Positions 7,474 to 15,742 of a stretch of 64,000 nt of DNA are shown piece after piece (positions within the stretch are counted from its first letter, which is position 1; each line of letters starts with the position of its first letter). Made by a program: the position numbers and the translations under genes. This DNA is from Pseudomonadota bacterium (GTDB lineage: Bacteria; Pseudomonadota; Alphaproteobacteria; Rhizobiales; Xanthobacteraceae). The notes below the pieces were generated by a model that had not been told where the DNA came from, searched no databases, and worked only from the letters and a program-made list of their open reading frames with translations. Where the stretch lies: contig JAEWHP010000035.1 in NCBI GenBank assembly GCA_023387735.1, positions 372,001 to 436,000 on the forward strand, in the 5' to 3' direction.

Positions 7474-9525
7474 TCAAAGATGTCGAAAATGCGCGCCAAG
7501 TCTCTGATTTGTCACACCTGCGGCTTCAGCGCCGGGCGCCAAGGCCTCTCTAAAGGCAGCATCGAACAAACCCGCGTACTGGCTCGCATTGACGTTGGAG
7601 ATATGTGCGGTGTCGCGGAAATTGGCCTGCCCGTTCCGGACCAGATAGCAATAGTCCTGCTCGCAGACCACGGACTGCGGATCCACCGCAATGAGGCGTG
7701 GATCATCGCGGTGCCTGTCAAGGACCCGGACGATCTCGCTGCGGAACGCCTGCTTCATCAGTTCGGAACCGGCCTCGACCTTCCATTCGTCGATCGCCCT
7801 GCCCGCGCGGATCTGGTTCTCGATCCATCGCTGCGGCAGGTCGAAGCCGAGCTGCAGCAGCGGCATGATCAGGATGACGGTCTTGCCTGCGGAAAGCAGC
7901 CTGCCCGTCAGCACTGAAATCTCGTCCGCACTCTCCCAGTTGCTTCCAAGCACGACGATGCTCGGCTCGCTCCGGCTCAAGACAAATTCCAGCGTCGCAC
8001 GGTTGAATTCCGGGCACGCATTCTGATCCCCCGAGTTTGTCGTCGCTTCATCGACAAAGGCCCGGCACGCGCTTTGCGTTGCGATCAGCCCGTGGATCCC
8101 GTTGGCCATCGCAGCCGACGAAATTGGCTCGAGGTACTGATTGGCAAACGAATCTCCCCAGAGGATAGCGGACGACCTGACCGCCGCCTTTTCGATGCCG
8201 AAACTGCAGTACGTCTCTGTCGTCTTCTTGACGGAGTTCGCGTTCCTGAAGCACTCGTCACGTGGCGTGTTTGTCCTTCTCGCCAATTCGGCCGACAGCA
8301 GGTACCCGGGCAACCGGTTTGCAAAACCCTGGTTCAGGAAGACCAGCGACACGAAGCTGCCCAGCAACACGATCGAGACGCTCGTCCCGGCGACCAGCCT
8401 TCGCTGCGTCCAGAAGCCGCGCCGAATTCTGACGGGTTGCTCGACAATCCGGTACGAGACCGCGCCGAACACAAGCGACGCCACCACCATCAACGCCTTC
8501 TGCGTGGCGCCCGCGTCATGTCCGCGCACGGACAGCCAGCCAAGGGCGAAGACCCAGATCGGCCAGTGCCATAGATAAATCGAGTAGGACCAGTCGCCCA
8601 CGCGCTGGATCGCGGGCACGTCCAGCAGGCCGCCCGCCCGGCTCGCTTGCCGTGCCGCCACGATCATGGCCGCACCCAGGACCGGAAGGATCGTCAGTGC
8701 GCCGGGCCATTGCGCTTCGGGCAAAGGATACGCGATGCAGCCAGCGACCAGCAGCCAGCCTGCGAGGGACAGGGTTCTCGTTTCCAGCCACGGCGGCGAT
8801 GGCGTTCCTTCCGACCGCCGCCGGAGTTCCGCGGCCGCGATCAGTCCGCCGGCCAACGGCTCCCACGCCCTTGCCTGCAGGGTGAAGAAGGACGATCCCG
8901 TCGCATCCTGCTGGCTCGTCCACAGGCACCACGCCAGTGACAGGGCCGCGAAGACCTGCAGCGCAACGATCACCGCATCGATCCTCGACGTGGCGCGTGA
9001 CCCAAGCCGCCACACCAGGCCAACGATCAAGGGCATGAAGAAGTAGAACTGCCATTCCAGCGACAGCGACCAGGTATGCAGCAGCGGCTTGGTCTGGGCC
9101 GCCATGGCGAAGTAGCCGCTGTCGCTCTTGAAGGCGAAGTTCGAGAAGAAAGTCAGCGCAGATACCGCCTGCAGCAAGTGCTTCATATACTCCGCCGGCA
9201 AGGTCACGAACCAGCCGACAATGACGGTCACCATGGTGAGGACCGCAAGCGCGGGATAGATCCTGCGCAGCCGCATCATCCAGAAAGTCCACGACGAAAA
9301 CCCGCCGAGCTTCAGCTCGTTCAGCACCTTCGCCGTCATGAGGTAGCCGGTGATCACCAGGAAGACATCGACGCCGACGAATCCTCCGGCAAAACCCGGT
9401 ATCTGAAAATGAAAGCCAACGACGGCGACCACCGAGAGCGCACGAAGCGCGTTGATGTCCAGCCGGAACGCGTCCCCACGCGCAAATTTGCCTGCGGCAG
9501 CCGGAACTGCCCTCGTCTTCCCCAT
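7474..9525 (-). CDS. Acyltransferase-3 / SGNH hydrolase fusion (OafA-type O-acetyltransferase)
   Basis: A 683-residue membrane protein. Residues about 20-410 form the acyltransferase-3 domain with ten or so membrane segments: RLDINALRALSVVAVVGFHF carries the conserved Arg and His, and GVDVFLVITGYLM follows. Residues about 430-660 form a periplasmic SGNH domain with the block-I serine in ILWGDSFANQYLEP and the late histidine in RDTAHISNVNAS. Such fusions O-acetylate lipopolysaccharide, peptidoglycan or exopolysaccharide: the membrane part passes acetyl groups across and the SGNH part transfers them. It starts at the ATG at 9525 with GAGAAAG upstream, 90 bp downstream of eutC on the same strand. 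It may be read through from the eut/hpnP operon. The natural substrate cannot be told from sequence. Confidence 0.88.
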   Translation of the reverse strand: MGKTRAVPAAAGKFARGDAFRLDINALRALSVVAVVGFHFQIPGFAGGFVGVDVFLVITGYLMTAKVLNELKLGGFSSWTFWMMRLRRIYPALAVLTMVTVIVGWFVTLPAEYMKHLLQAVSALTFFSNFAFKSDSGYFAMAAQTKPLLHTWSLSLEWQFYFFMPLIVGLVWRLGSRATSRIDAVIVALQVFAALSLAWCLWTSQQDATGSSFFTLQARAWEPLAGGLIAAAELRRRSEGTPSPPWLETRTLSLAGWLLVAGCIAYPLPEAQWPGALTILPVLGAAMIVAARQASRAGGLLDVPAIQRVGDWSYSIYLWHWPIWVFALGWLSVRGHDAGATQKALMVVASLVFGAVSYRIVEQPVRIRRGFWTQRRLVAGTSVSIVLLGSFVSLVFLNQGFANRLPGYLLSAELARRTNTPRDECFRNANSVKKTTETYCSFGIEKAAVRSSAILWGDSFANQYLEPISSAAMANGIHGLIATQSACRAFVDEATTNSGDQNACPEFNRATLEFVLSRSEPSIVVLGSNWESADEISVLTGRLLSAGKTVILIMPLLQLGFDLPQRWIENQIRAGRAIDEWKVEAGSELMKQAFRSEIVRVLDRHRDDPRLIAVDPQSVVCEQDYCYLVRNGQANFRDTAHISNVNASQYAGLFDAAFREALAPGAEAAGVTNQRLGAHFRHL

Positions 9526-9615
9526 GATTCTTTCTCAGCCCGCCCTCGATGGCTTATATCAGGAGCGATCTGGCTCACAACCCTGACGCGAGGCGCCCGG
9601 TGTGATTGTTGGGGA

Positions 9616-10389
9616 TCAATCCATTGGTCTTGCAGCAATCAGGCCGGTTCCGCTTTCATCCTTCAGCGCCACGCCGGTGAGCTGCCGCTTCAAGCCTTCA
9701 CGGACCAGCCATGCGATCTTGAAGGCGGCTTCATCGTAGCTCAGGCCGGCGCCGTGAATGTTGGACACGCAATTGCGCTTCTCGTCGGTGAGGCCGATGC
9801 GCGGTGCGAAGGTCAGATAGACCCCGAGGCTGTCCGGCGCCGACAGGCCCGGACGCTCGCCGATCAGCATCGCCACCATCCGCGCACCGAGTGCGGCGCC
9901 GATCTCGTCGCCCAGCGCCACGCGCGCACCCGAGGCGATCACGACGTTGCCGGTCCCGATTCCCGCCTCCGTCAGTCGCGGGCCGAGATGGCGTACCAGT
10001 TCGACCGCGTGAAGATTGACTGCCGCCGGCGACAGGCCATCGCCGATCACGATGGCCAACTCGCTCGCGCCCGCGCCGATGTCTGCCAGCGCGCGGCGGG
10101 AAGCCTGATCGAGCATGCGCCCGAGGTCGGGCCGGCGCAGATAGTCGCTCCTCGTGCCCGCCCGGCTGCAAACCTGACTGGCCTGCAACCCGAGACCCGC
10201 CAGTCCAGCCATCAGCTTCGGGATGTCAAAGGCTGTATGCACCGCGTCGCGGGCGCGCGCGTGGTCAAGGGTAAAGGCAAGCAGCGCGTCGGTCGTCATG
10301 CTGGCGCCTGCCCGGCCGAGGCCGACGCGCGCCGGCGTCAGTTCCCGCAGGTCTTCGAGCGAGCGGGTCGGCGGCGCCGGCGTTTTCAT
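9616..10389 (-). CDS. eutC: Ethanolamine ammonia-lyase small subunit EutC
   Basis: A 257-residue protein recognisable as EutC by TPARVGLGRAGASMTTDALL, then ELAIVIGDGLSP (cobalamin-tail contact region), MLIGERPGLS and the end motif FAPRIGLTDEKRNCVSNIH. With EutB it forms the adenosylcobalamin-dependent lyase that splits ethanolamine into acetaldehyde and ammonia in the cytoplasm. It is somewhat shorter than the enterobacterial protein (about 295 residues), mainly at the N-terminus. Its ATG at 10389 lies six bases after the stop of hpnP, so it is certainly co-transcribed with that gene. Usually eutC follows eutB directly; here a radical SAM gene separates them. No microcompartment shell or reactivase gene is near. 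Confidence 0.95.
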   Translation of the reverse strand: MKTPAPPTRSLEDLRELTPARVGLGRAGASMTTDALLAFTLDHARARDAVHTAFDIPKLMAGLAGLGLQASQVCSRAGTRSDYLRRPDLGRMLDQASRRALADIGAGASELAIVIGDGLSPAAVNLHAVELVRHLGPRLTEAGIGTGNVVIASGARVALGDEIGAALGARMVAMLIGERPGLSAPDSLGVYLTFAPRIGLTDEKRNCVSNIHGAGLSYDEAAFKIAWLVREGLKRQLTGVALKDESGTGLIAARPMD

Positions 10390-10395
10390 GATTTG

Positions 10396-11985
10396 CTACT
10401 CGGCAGGGACCGAGGCCTCACGCAGCCGGATCGAATAGTTCGACGCATTCTGCTGACCGACCGACGCTGCGCGCGCGAACATGATCAGGTGATGTCCGAT
10501 CATCGCCGGGCCGATCAGGCCCTCGATATCGCCGTGACGGAGCCGACCGAGAGCGAACTTCCAGAACACTTTTTTGTAGTCGCCGAGCACGCCGACCTTC
10601 CAGAAGATGTTGCGCAGCATGACCAGTCCGCGCTTGATGTTGGCCCAGCTCTTCTGTTCGGGCGATACCGGAACCTTGATCCGCTGCGAGTAAGTGTAGT
10701 CACATTGATACTGGTAACGCGCGAACAGCTTTTCCGGCTGGTAGGCGACTTCCATGCATTTGCGCCAGGAATCGATCACCTGATCGTAGGGCAGCAGAAA
10801 CTCGACGTTGGAATCGCGGCCGTCGTCGTCATTGACCAGCCGGCCCTCGCGCTCCAGCCGGTCCCACAACGGCGTCTTCGGCAGCGCCTGCAAAAGATTG
10901 ATCGTGAGCAGCGGAATCTGCGACTGCTCGACGAATTGCAGCAGCGCATCCCCGGTTTCCGGCTTGTCGGTATCGAGCCCCATGATGATGCCGGAGACGA
11001 CTTCCATGCCGTAGGAATTGATGGTTTGAATGCCTTCCAGGATCGGGACCATCATGTTGTGGTCCTTGTGCATCGCCTTCAGCGCGTCGGGATCGGGCGT
11101 CTCGATGCCGCAGAACACCGTGACGAAGAACGCCTCGCGCATCTTCTCCAGAATTTCGGGCCGCTTGGCGATGTTCAGCGTCGCCTCGCAGGCGAGCCGC
11201 ATCACGTAGCCGGTCTGCTTTTGCCATTCGACCAGATGCGGCAGCAGGTCCAGCGCCGCCTTGCGGTTGCCGATGAAGTTGTCGTCGACGAAGTAGACCG
11301 AGCCGGTGACGCCGCATTCGCGCAGCTTGTCGAGTTCGGCGATGATCTGTTGCGGCGATTTCAGGCGCGGGTTGCGGCCGTAGAGGCCGGGAATGTCGCA
11401 GAACTCGCACTGATACGGACAGCCGCTCGAATACTGGATGCTGCCGAGGAAGTATTTCTTCACATCCGCCAGCTCATAGGCCGGAATCGGGAACTCGGTC
11501 ATTGGCAGACGGTCTTTGGTCGTCAGCACCACCTGCTGCTCGGGGCGTGACGGATCGTGCGCCAGCCGGGCAATGAGTTCGTTGGTGGCGTCGCCGAGTT
11601 CGCCGACATGGAGATAGTCGAACGAGGGATAGTAATCCGGACACGCGCTCACCGACGGCCCGCCGATCGCGACCGCCAGGTCGAACGCATGCGCGCGGCG
11701 GCAGATGTCGTTCATCTGCTGGCGCTGGATGTGCATGCCGCTGACGAACACCGCTTCCGCCCATTCGAAATCTTCTTTCGTGGCGGGGCGGATGTTCTCG
11801 TCGATGAACCGCACCGGCCAGTTGGCCGGCAGATAGGCCGCGATCAGCAGGAGGCCTTGCGGCGGCATGAATGCTTGCACGCCATCGGTCAGGGGATAGG
11901 CGTGCTCGAACGTACCGAAAGAAGACGTGTAGCGCGGAAAGACGCACAGGATGCGTCGTGCCGTGTCGATGCCTTCAGCTCTCAT
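10396..11985 (-). CDS. hpnP: B12-binding radical SAM hopanoid C-2 methylase HpnP
   Basis: A 529-residue protein with an N-terminal cobalamin-binding-like domain (about 10-150) and a radical SAM core. The iron-sulfur cluster motif is CPYQCEFC (Cys189, Cys193, Cys196) in SSGCPYQCEFCDIPGLYGR. A DUF4070-type C-terminal region follows. The N-terminal stretch RRILCVFPRYTSSFGTFEHA and the block PYDQVIDSWRKCMEVAY resemble what I know of HpnP from Rhodopseudomonas palustris, which adds the C-2 methyl group to hopanoids. The assignment rests on that resemblance. The start is the ATG at 11985, with GAGGA six bases upstream; an in-frame TTG lies at 11988. It sits between eutB (148 bp upstream gap) and eutC (six bases). 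No squalene-hopene cyclase is in this window. Another DUF4070 methylase is the main alternative. Confidence 0.78.
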   Translation of the reverse strand: MRAEGIDTARRILCVFPRYTSSFGTFEHAYPLTDGVQAFMPPQGLLLIAAYLPANWPVRFIDENIRPATKEDFEWAEAVFVSGMHIQRQQMNDICRRAHAFDLAVAIGGPSVSACPDYYPSFDYLHVGELGDATNELIARLAHDPSRPEQQVVLTTKDRLPMTEFPIPAYELADVKKYFLGSIQYSSGCPYQCEFCDIPGLYGRNPRLKSPQQIIAELDKLRECGVTGSVYFVDDNFIGNRKAALDLLPHLVEWQKQTGYVMRLACEATLNIAKRPEILEKMREAFFVTVFCGIETPDPDALKAMHKDHNMMVPILEGIQTINSYGMEVVSGIIMGLDTDKPETGDALLQFVEQSQIPLLTINLLQALPKTPLWDRLEREGRLVNDDDGRDSNVEFLLPYDQVIDSWRKCMEVAYQPEKLFARYQYQCDYTYSQRIKVPVSPEQKSWANIKRGLVMLRNIFWKVGVLGDYKKVFWKFALGRLRHGDIEGLIGPAMIGHHLIMFARAASVGQQNASNYSIRLREASVPAE

Positions 11986-12045
11986 CAAACTTCCTCAGAC
12001 AAAGCTTCCGCAAATTTAAGCACGACATTGGAATCTGGGCCAGAA

Positions 12046-12058
12046 ATTCTTCAAGAAT
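12046..12058. promoter_or_regulatory. Inverted repeat upstream of hpnP
   Basis: ATTCTT-C-AAGAAT, six-base perfect arms around one base, about 60 bp upstream of the hpnP start in the eutB-hpnP gap. It is a possible operator or promoter-proximal element. I could not find a convincing EcfG-type promoter in this gap. Confidence 0.3.
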
Positions 12059-12136
12059 ATGACCGTGTTCCATGCGCGCATGACAGTCGGTTCTAACCCG
12101 CGCGGGGTTCAATGGTTGCATCGAATCCGGAAGCAG

Positions 12137-13519
12137 TCAGGCGATCAGCCGGGAGGCAAATTCGGGCAGCTGGCCCGCGCTGCCCGCAAGCCGGAAATTG
12201 GCGTCGGCAAGGCCGGCGCGAACCAGCCAGTCGTCGAACTCGGGCGCCCGCCTCAATCCGAAGAGATCGCGGATATAGAGGGCGTCGTGGAACGAGGTCG
12301 ACTGATAGTTCAACATTACGTCATCGGCGCCCGGCACTCCCATGATGAACGTCACGCCGGCGGCAGCGAGCAGCGTCAGCAGATTGTCCATGTCATCCTG
12401 GTCGGCCTCGGCGTGGTTGGTGTAGCAGACGTCGACGCCGAGCGGCAGGCCGAGCAGCTTCCCGCAAAAGTGATCCTCGAGGCCGGCGCGGATGATTTCC
12501 TTGCCGTCGTAAAGATATTCCGGGCCGATGAACCCGACGACGCTGTTGACGAGCAGCGGATCGAAGGCGCGCGCAACGGCATAGGCCCTCGCTTCGCAGG
12601 TCTGCTGATCGACATTATGGTGGGCGTTGGCGGACAGCGCTGAGCCCTGCCCGGTCTCGAAATACATCACGTTCTCGCCGACCGTGCCGCGGCGCAGCGA
12701 CAGCCCCGCTGCCTGCGCTTCGCGCAACAGCGCCAGGTCGACGCCAAAACTGCGGTTGGCGGCCTCGGTGCCCGCGATCGACTGGAATACCAGATCGACC
12801 GGCGCGCCCTGCCCGATCAATCCGAGCGTGGTGGTCACATGCGTGAGCACACAGCTCTGCGTCGGAATTTGCAACCGGCCGATGATGCCGTCGAGCAGCC
12901 GCAGCAGGTCGCCGATAACAGCCGGGTCGTCGCTGGCCGGATTGATGCCGATGCAGGCGTCGCCCGATCCGAGCAGGATGCCGTCGAGGATCGATGCGGT
13001 GATACCCCGGGTGTCGTCGAACGGATGGTTGGGCTGCAGCCGCACGCTCATCCGGCCCTTCAGGCCGATGGTGTTGCGAAAGGCCGAGATCACGGCGCAT
13101 TTTTTGGCGACCAGGATCAGGTCCTGGTTGCGCATCAGCTTGGAGACGGCTGCGGCCATTTCCGGCGTGATGCCGCGCGCGATTTTCGCCAGCGTCTCGC
13201 CGGTCGCGGCGTCGGACAACAGCCAGTCGCGAAAACCGCCCACGGTCAGCGACGAGATCGCGGCAAAGCCCACCGCATCGTGGCTGTCGATGATCAGCCG
13301 GGTGACCTCGTCGTCCTCGTAGGGGACCACCGCTTCATTGAGGAACAGCTTCAGCGGGACATCTGCGAGCGCCATCCGCGCCGCGATCATCTCTTGCGCG
13401 CTGTCAGCCGCAATTCCGGCGAGGCGGTCGCCCGACCGCGGGGGAGTTGCTTTTGCCAGCAGCTCGCACAAACCGTCGAAAGTATAAGACGTGGCATGTA
13501 TGGCTTGGCGATAGATCAT
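12137..13519 (-). CDS. eutB: Ethanolamine ammonia-lyase large subunit EutB
   Basis: A 460-residue protein, the usual length for EutB. It forms the TIM barrel that binds ethanolamine and adenosylcobalamin: LKLFLNEAVVPYEDDEVTRL, KKCAVISAFRNTIGLKGRMS, RLQPNHPFDDTRGITASILD and FETGQGSALSANAHHNVDQ are well-conserved EutB blocks. YTNHAEADQDDMDNLLTLLA near the C-terminus completes the signature. The start is the ATG at 13519, with GGAG seven bases upstream. It is the first gene of the operon eutB-hpnP-eutC and would supply ammonia and acetaldehyde from ethanolamine released by phospholipids. A small hairpin lies in its leader at 13532-13554. Confidence 0.96.
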   Translation of the reverse strand: MIYRQAIHATSYTFDGLCELLAKATPPRSGDRLAGIAADSAQEMIAARMALADVPLKLFLNEAVVPYEDDEVTRLIIDSHDAVGFAAISSLTVGGFRDWLLSDAATGETLAKIARGITPEMAAAVSKLMRNQDLILVAKKCAVISAFRNTIGLKGRMSVRLQPNHPFDDTRGITASILDGILLGSGDACIGINPASDDPAVIGDLLRLLDGIIGRLQIPTQSCVLTHVTTTLGLIGQGAPVDLVFQSIAGTEAANRSFGVDLALLREAQAAGLSLRRGTVGENVMYFETGQGSALSANAHHNVDQQTCEARAYAVARAFDPLLVNSVVGFIGPEYLYDGKEIIRAGLEDHFCGKLLGLPLGVDVCYTNHAEADQDDMDNLLTLLAAAGVTFIMGVPGADDVMLNYQSTSFHDALYIRDLFGLRRAPEFDDWLVRAGLADANFRLAGSAGQLPEFASRLIA

Positions 13520-13531
13520 ATCGGCTCCGGC

Positions 13532-13554
13532 CAGCCCTCTGTGTCGAAGGGCTG
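13532..13554 (-). promoter_or_regulatory. Hairpin in the eutB leader
   Basis: Seven-base arms CAGCCCT and AGGGCTG with a 9-base loop, ending about 12 bases before the eutB start codon. Its place next to the ribosome binding site suggests translational control, but there is no recognisable cobalamin riboswitch core around it. Confidence 0.3.
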
Positions 13555-13842
13555 CTGCTCCACACTATCATCCCGCCCCGAAGAGACAGCTCCAACATGC
13601 AAAAATTGCATCTGCAGATCACGCTCCATTCCGGTAGACGGGGTGTGCGGTCTGGTCGCACGGACTTATACTGTCTTACATTTGTTTAGAAGCGCTCGAC
13701 TCCAATCAAGCCGCTGAAATACATCAATTATTTTATTTGGTTGCAGATACAAAGAACTCGCGCATTAAGACAATTTCCATAAAAATTCTGCAAACTTTTC
13801 CCGCGGCTGACGGTGCTCGACCGGCCCTTCTTGGAGTGCCAC
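13555..13842. other. Divergent intergenic region, AT-rich in the middle
   Basis: Region between eutB and the chemoreceptor gene. Bases about 13670-13800 are distinctly AT-richer than the surroundings, which marks the likely promoter zone for one or both genes. No gene or clear motif seen. Confidence 0.4.
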
Positions 13843-15591
13843 ATGGCTGAAATTTCAAAATCCCTTCGTTCATTTCGTGGAAGTGCCATGTCCCGCTTTT
13901 CGCTCGCAGCCAAACTGTACTCCATCTTCGCGCTGTTCGCAGTGCTGGTCGCTGTCATCACCGCCCTGTCCGACTACAACACCCGCCAGAACGCCGAACT
14001 CACGGAAGCTGTGGCGAATGCGAGCCGCGCCGCGCTCAACGTCGAACGGGTCAACTCGCTGGTCTACGCGGTCGTGATGGAATCGCGCGGCGTCTACATG
14101 TCGTCGGATCCAGCCACGGTGAAGAAATACGGCGACGGGTTGCTCAAGTTCAACGCGCGCATCCTCGAGGTCGTGAAGAACTGGCAGGCGCTGGTCCAGG
14201 CCGACGACGCCCAGCAGTTCGCCACCTTCAAGAAGCGCATCGAACAGTTCGTCGATTTCCGCAAGGAGCTGGTCCGCCGCGGGGTCGAGATCAATGCCGC
14301 CGCAGGCCGCGAGTGGGGCGACAATGATGCCAACCGCGAAGTGCGCACGGCGCTGAACAAGGACCTCGAGGCGCTGTCCAGGGTCTATGCCGAACGCAGC
14401 AAGAAGCTCGCGCAGCAGACCGATACCAACCACACGATGGCGTTTGTGCTGACCTGCCTCGGCATCTTCGCCCTGGCAGTGGTCGTCATGGGCGTGCTGA
14501 TCATCGCCCGCTCGATCGCCCGGCCGCTCTCGGTGATCACCGCGACCATCAAGCAGGTCGCCGACGGCGCCGAAGGGGTGGAGGTGCCGCATACCGCCCG
14601 CGCCGACGAGATCGGCGCGCTGGCCCGCGCGATCAAGATCTTCCAGGAAGCGATGGATCGCAACCGCAACCTCAATTCGCAGGTGCTGGAGGATTCCCAG
14701 GCGCGCGACGAGCGCACCCGCCATATCGAGGCTTCGGTGGATGCTTTCCGCGAGGCGATCGGCGGCGTGCTGCGCGCCGTCACTGACAATGCGACCTCGA
14801 TGCGCGATACCGCCCAGACCATCGCCAGCGTTTCGTCAGAAGCGAGCGGCCGCGCCGTGGCGGCGTCCAGCGCCACCGAGCAGGCTTCCAGCAATGTGTC
14901 GGCCGTGGCCAGCGCCGCCGAGGAGCTTTCCGCGTCGGTCGAGGAAATCGGCCGCCAGGTTCGCCAGTCGGCCGGTGCGGTCGAACAGGCGGGCCAGCGC
15001 ACCGAAAAATCGGTCTCCGAAATCGAAGGCCTCGCGGCGGCGACCCAGCGCATCGACGGCGTGCTGACCCTGATTCAAACGATTGCCGAGCAGACCAATC
15101 TTCTCGCGCTGAATGCGACCATCGAAGCTGCACGCGCCGGCGACGCCGGCCGCGGCTTTGCGGTGGTGGCGCACGAAGTGAAAGCGCTGGCCGAGCAAAC
15201 CGCCAAGGCCACGGCCGAGATCGGCCAGAACGTCGGCTTGATCCAGTCGTCGACCAGGACTTCCGTCGAGGCCGTTCGCGAGATCGGCAATGCGGTGCGC
15301 GACATCAACGAGGTCACGTCGATCATCGCCAGCGCGATCGAACAGCAGGATTCGGCGACCCGCGAGATTTCGTCGAACGCACAACTGGCGGCGCAAGGCA
15401 ACGGTACCCTCGTGGTCAATATCGGCTCGCTCAGCGAGGCGATCGGCACCACGAATACGGCAGCCGCTTCCGTCCTCACCGCATCCAGCGAACTGACGGC
15501 CACCGCCGAGACCCTGTCGCGCGAAGTCGAGACGTTCTTCCGCAATCTGCGGGCCGATACGTTTGAGCAAGTGCGCAAGACCGGGACTTGA
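13843..15591 (+). CDS. Methyl-accepting chemotaxis protein
   Basis: A 582-residue transmembrane chemoreceptor. A first membrane helix at about 24-43 is followed by a periplasmic helical sensor domain (about 44-198) and a second helix at 199-222. A HAMP domain (RPLSVITATIKQVADG onwards) and a long cytoplasmic signalling coiled coil complete it. The hairpin tip that contacts CheW and CheA is clear: QTNLLALNATIEAARAGDAG followed by GFAVVAHEVKALAEQT. The sensor domain looks like a four-helix bundle and gives no clue to the ligand. The ATG at 13843 has GGAG upstream; a second ATG at 13888 (MSRFSLAAKLY) with GGAAG is also plausible. No C-terminal pentapeptide for CheR/CheB binding is present. Divergent from eutB, it could sense a related compound, but nothing proves this. 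Confidence 0.93.
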   Translation: MAEISKSLRSFRGSAMSRFSLAAKLYSIFALFAVLVAVITALSDYNTRQNAELTEAVANASRAALNVERVNSLVYAVVMESRGVYMSSDPATVKKYGDGLLKFNARILEVVKNWQALVQADDAQQFATFKKRIEQFVDFRKELVRRGVEINAAAGREWGDNDANREVRTALNKDLEALSRVYAERSKKLAQQTDTNHTMAFVLTCLGIFALAVVVMGVLIIARSIARPLSVITATIKQVADGAEGVEVPHTARADEIGALARAIKIFQEAMDRNRNLNSQVLEDSQARDERTRHIEASVDAFREAIGGVLRAVTDNATSMRDTAQTIASVSSEASGRAVAASSATEQASSNVSAVASAAEELSASVEEIGRQVRQSAGAVEQAGQRTEKSVSEIEGLAAATQRIDGVLTLIQTIAEQTNLLALNATIEAARAGDAGRGFAVVAHEVKALAEQTAKATAEIGQNVGLIQSSTRTSVEAVREIGNAVRDINEVTSIIASAIEQQDSATREISSNAQLAAQGNGTLVVNIGSLSEAIGTTNTAAASVLTASSELTATAETLSREVETFFRNLRADTFEQVRKTGT

Positions 15592-15606
15592 AGACTCCTC
15601 TTCCTT

Positions 15607-15731
15607 CGTCATGGCCGGGCGTAGCCTTCTGAAGGACGGCGTCGCTTCGCTCGCCTATGCCCGGCTATCCACGTCTTTCGTCATAGAGTGAAGCAAGACG
15701 TGGATGCCCGGGACAAGCCCGGGCATGACGA
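15607..15731. repeat. Intergenic palindromic repeat
   Basis: About 125 bp beginning CGTCATGGCCGGGC and ending GCCCGGGCATGACGA, so the ends are inverted copies of each other. An inner inverted pair (CCACGTCTT and AAGACGTGG) is also present. It fills the gap between two convergent genes. Confidence 0.7.
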
Positions 15732-15742
15732 GTTTCACATCT

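Noticed and set aside
9076..11550. 824-codon open frame on the plus strand
   Set aside because: It is antisense to the acyltransferase, eutC and hpnP genes, all of which have clear family motifs. High GC leaves long stop-free shadow frames; this one has the Arg/His/Asp/Gln-rich composition of such shadows and no ribosome binding site.
13520..13842. Cobalamin riboswitch upstream of eutB
   Set aside because: Only a simple hairpin is visible; no B12-box-like core could be found on the coding strand.
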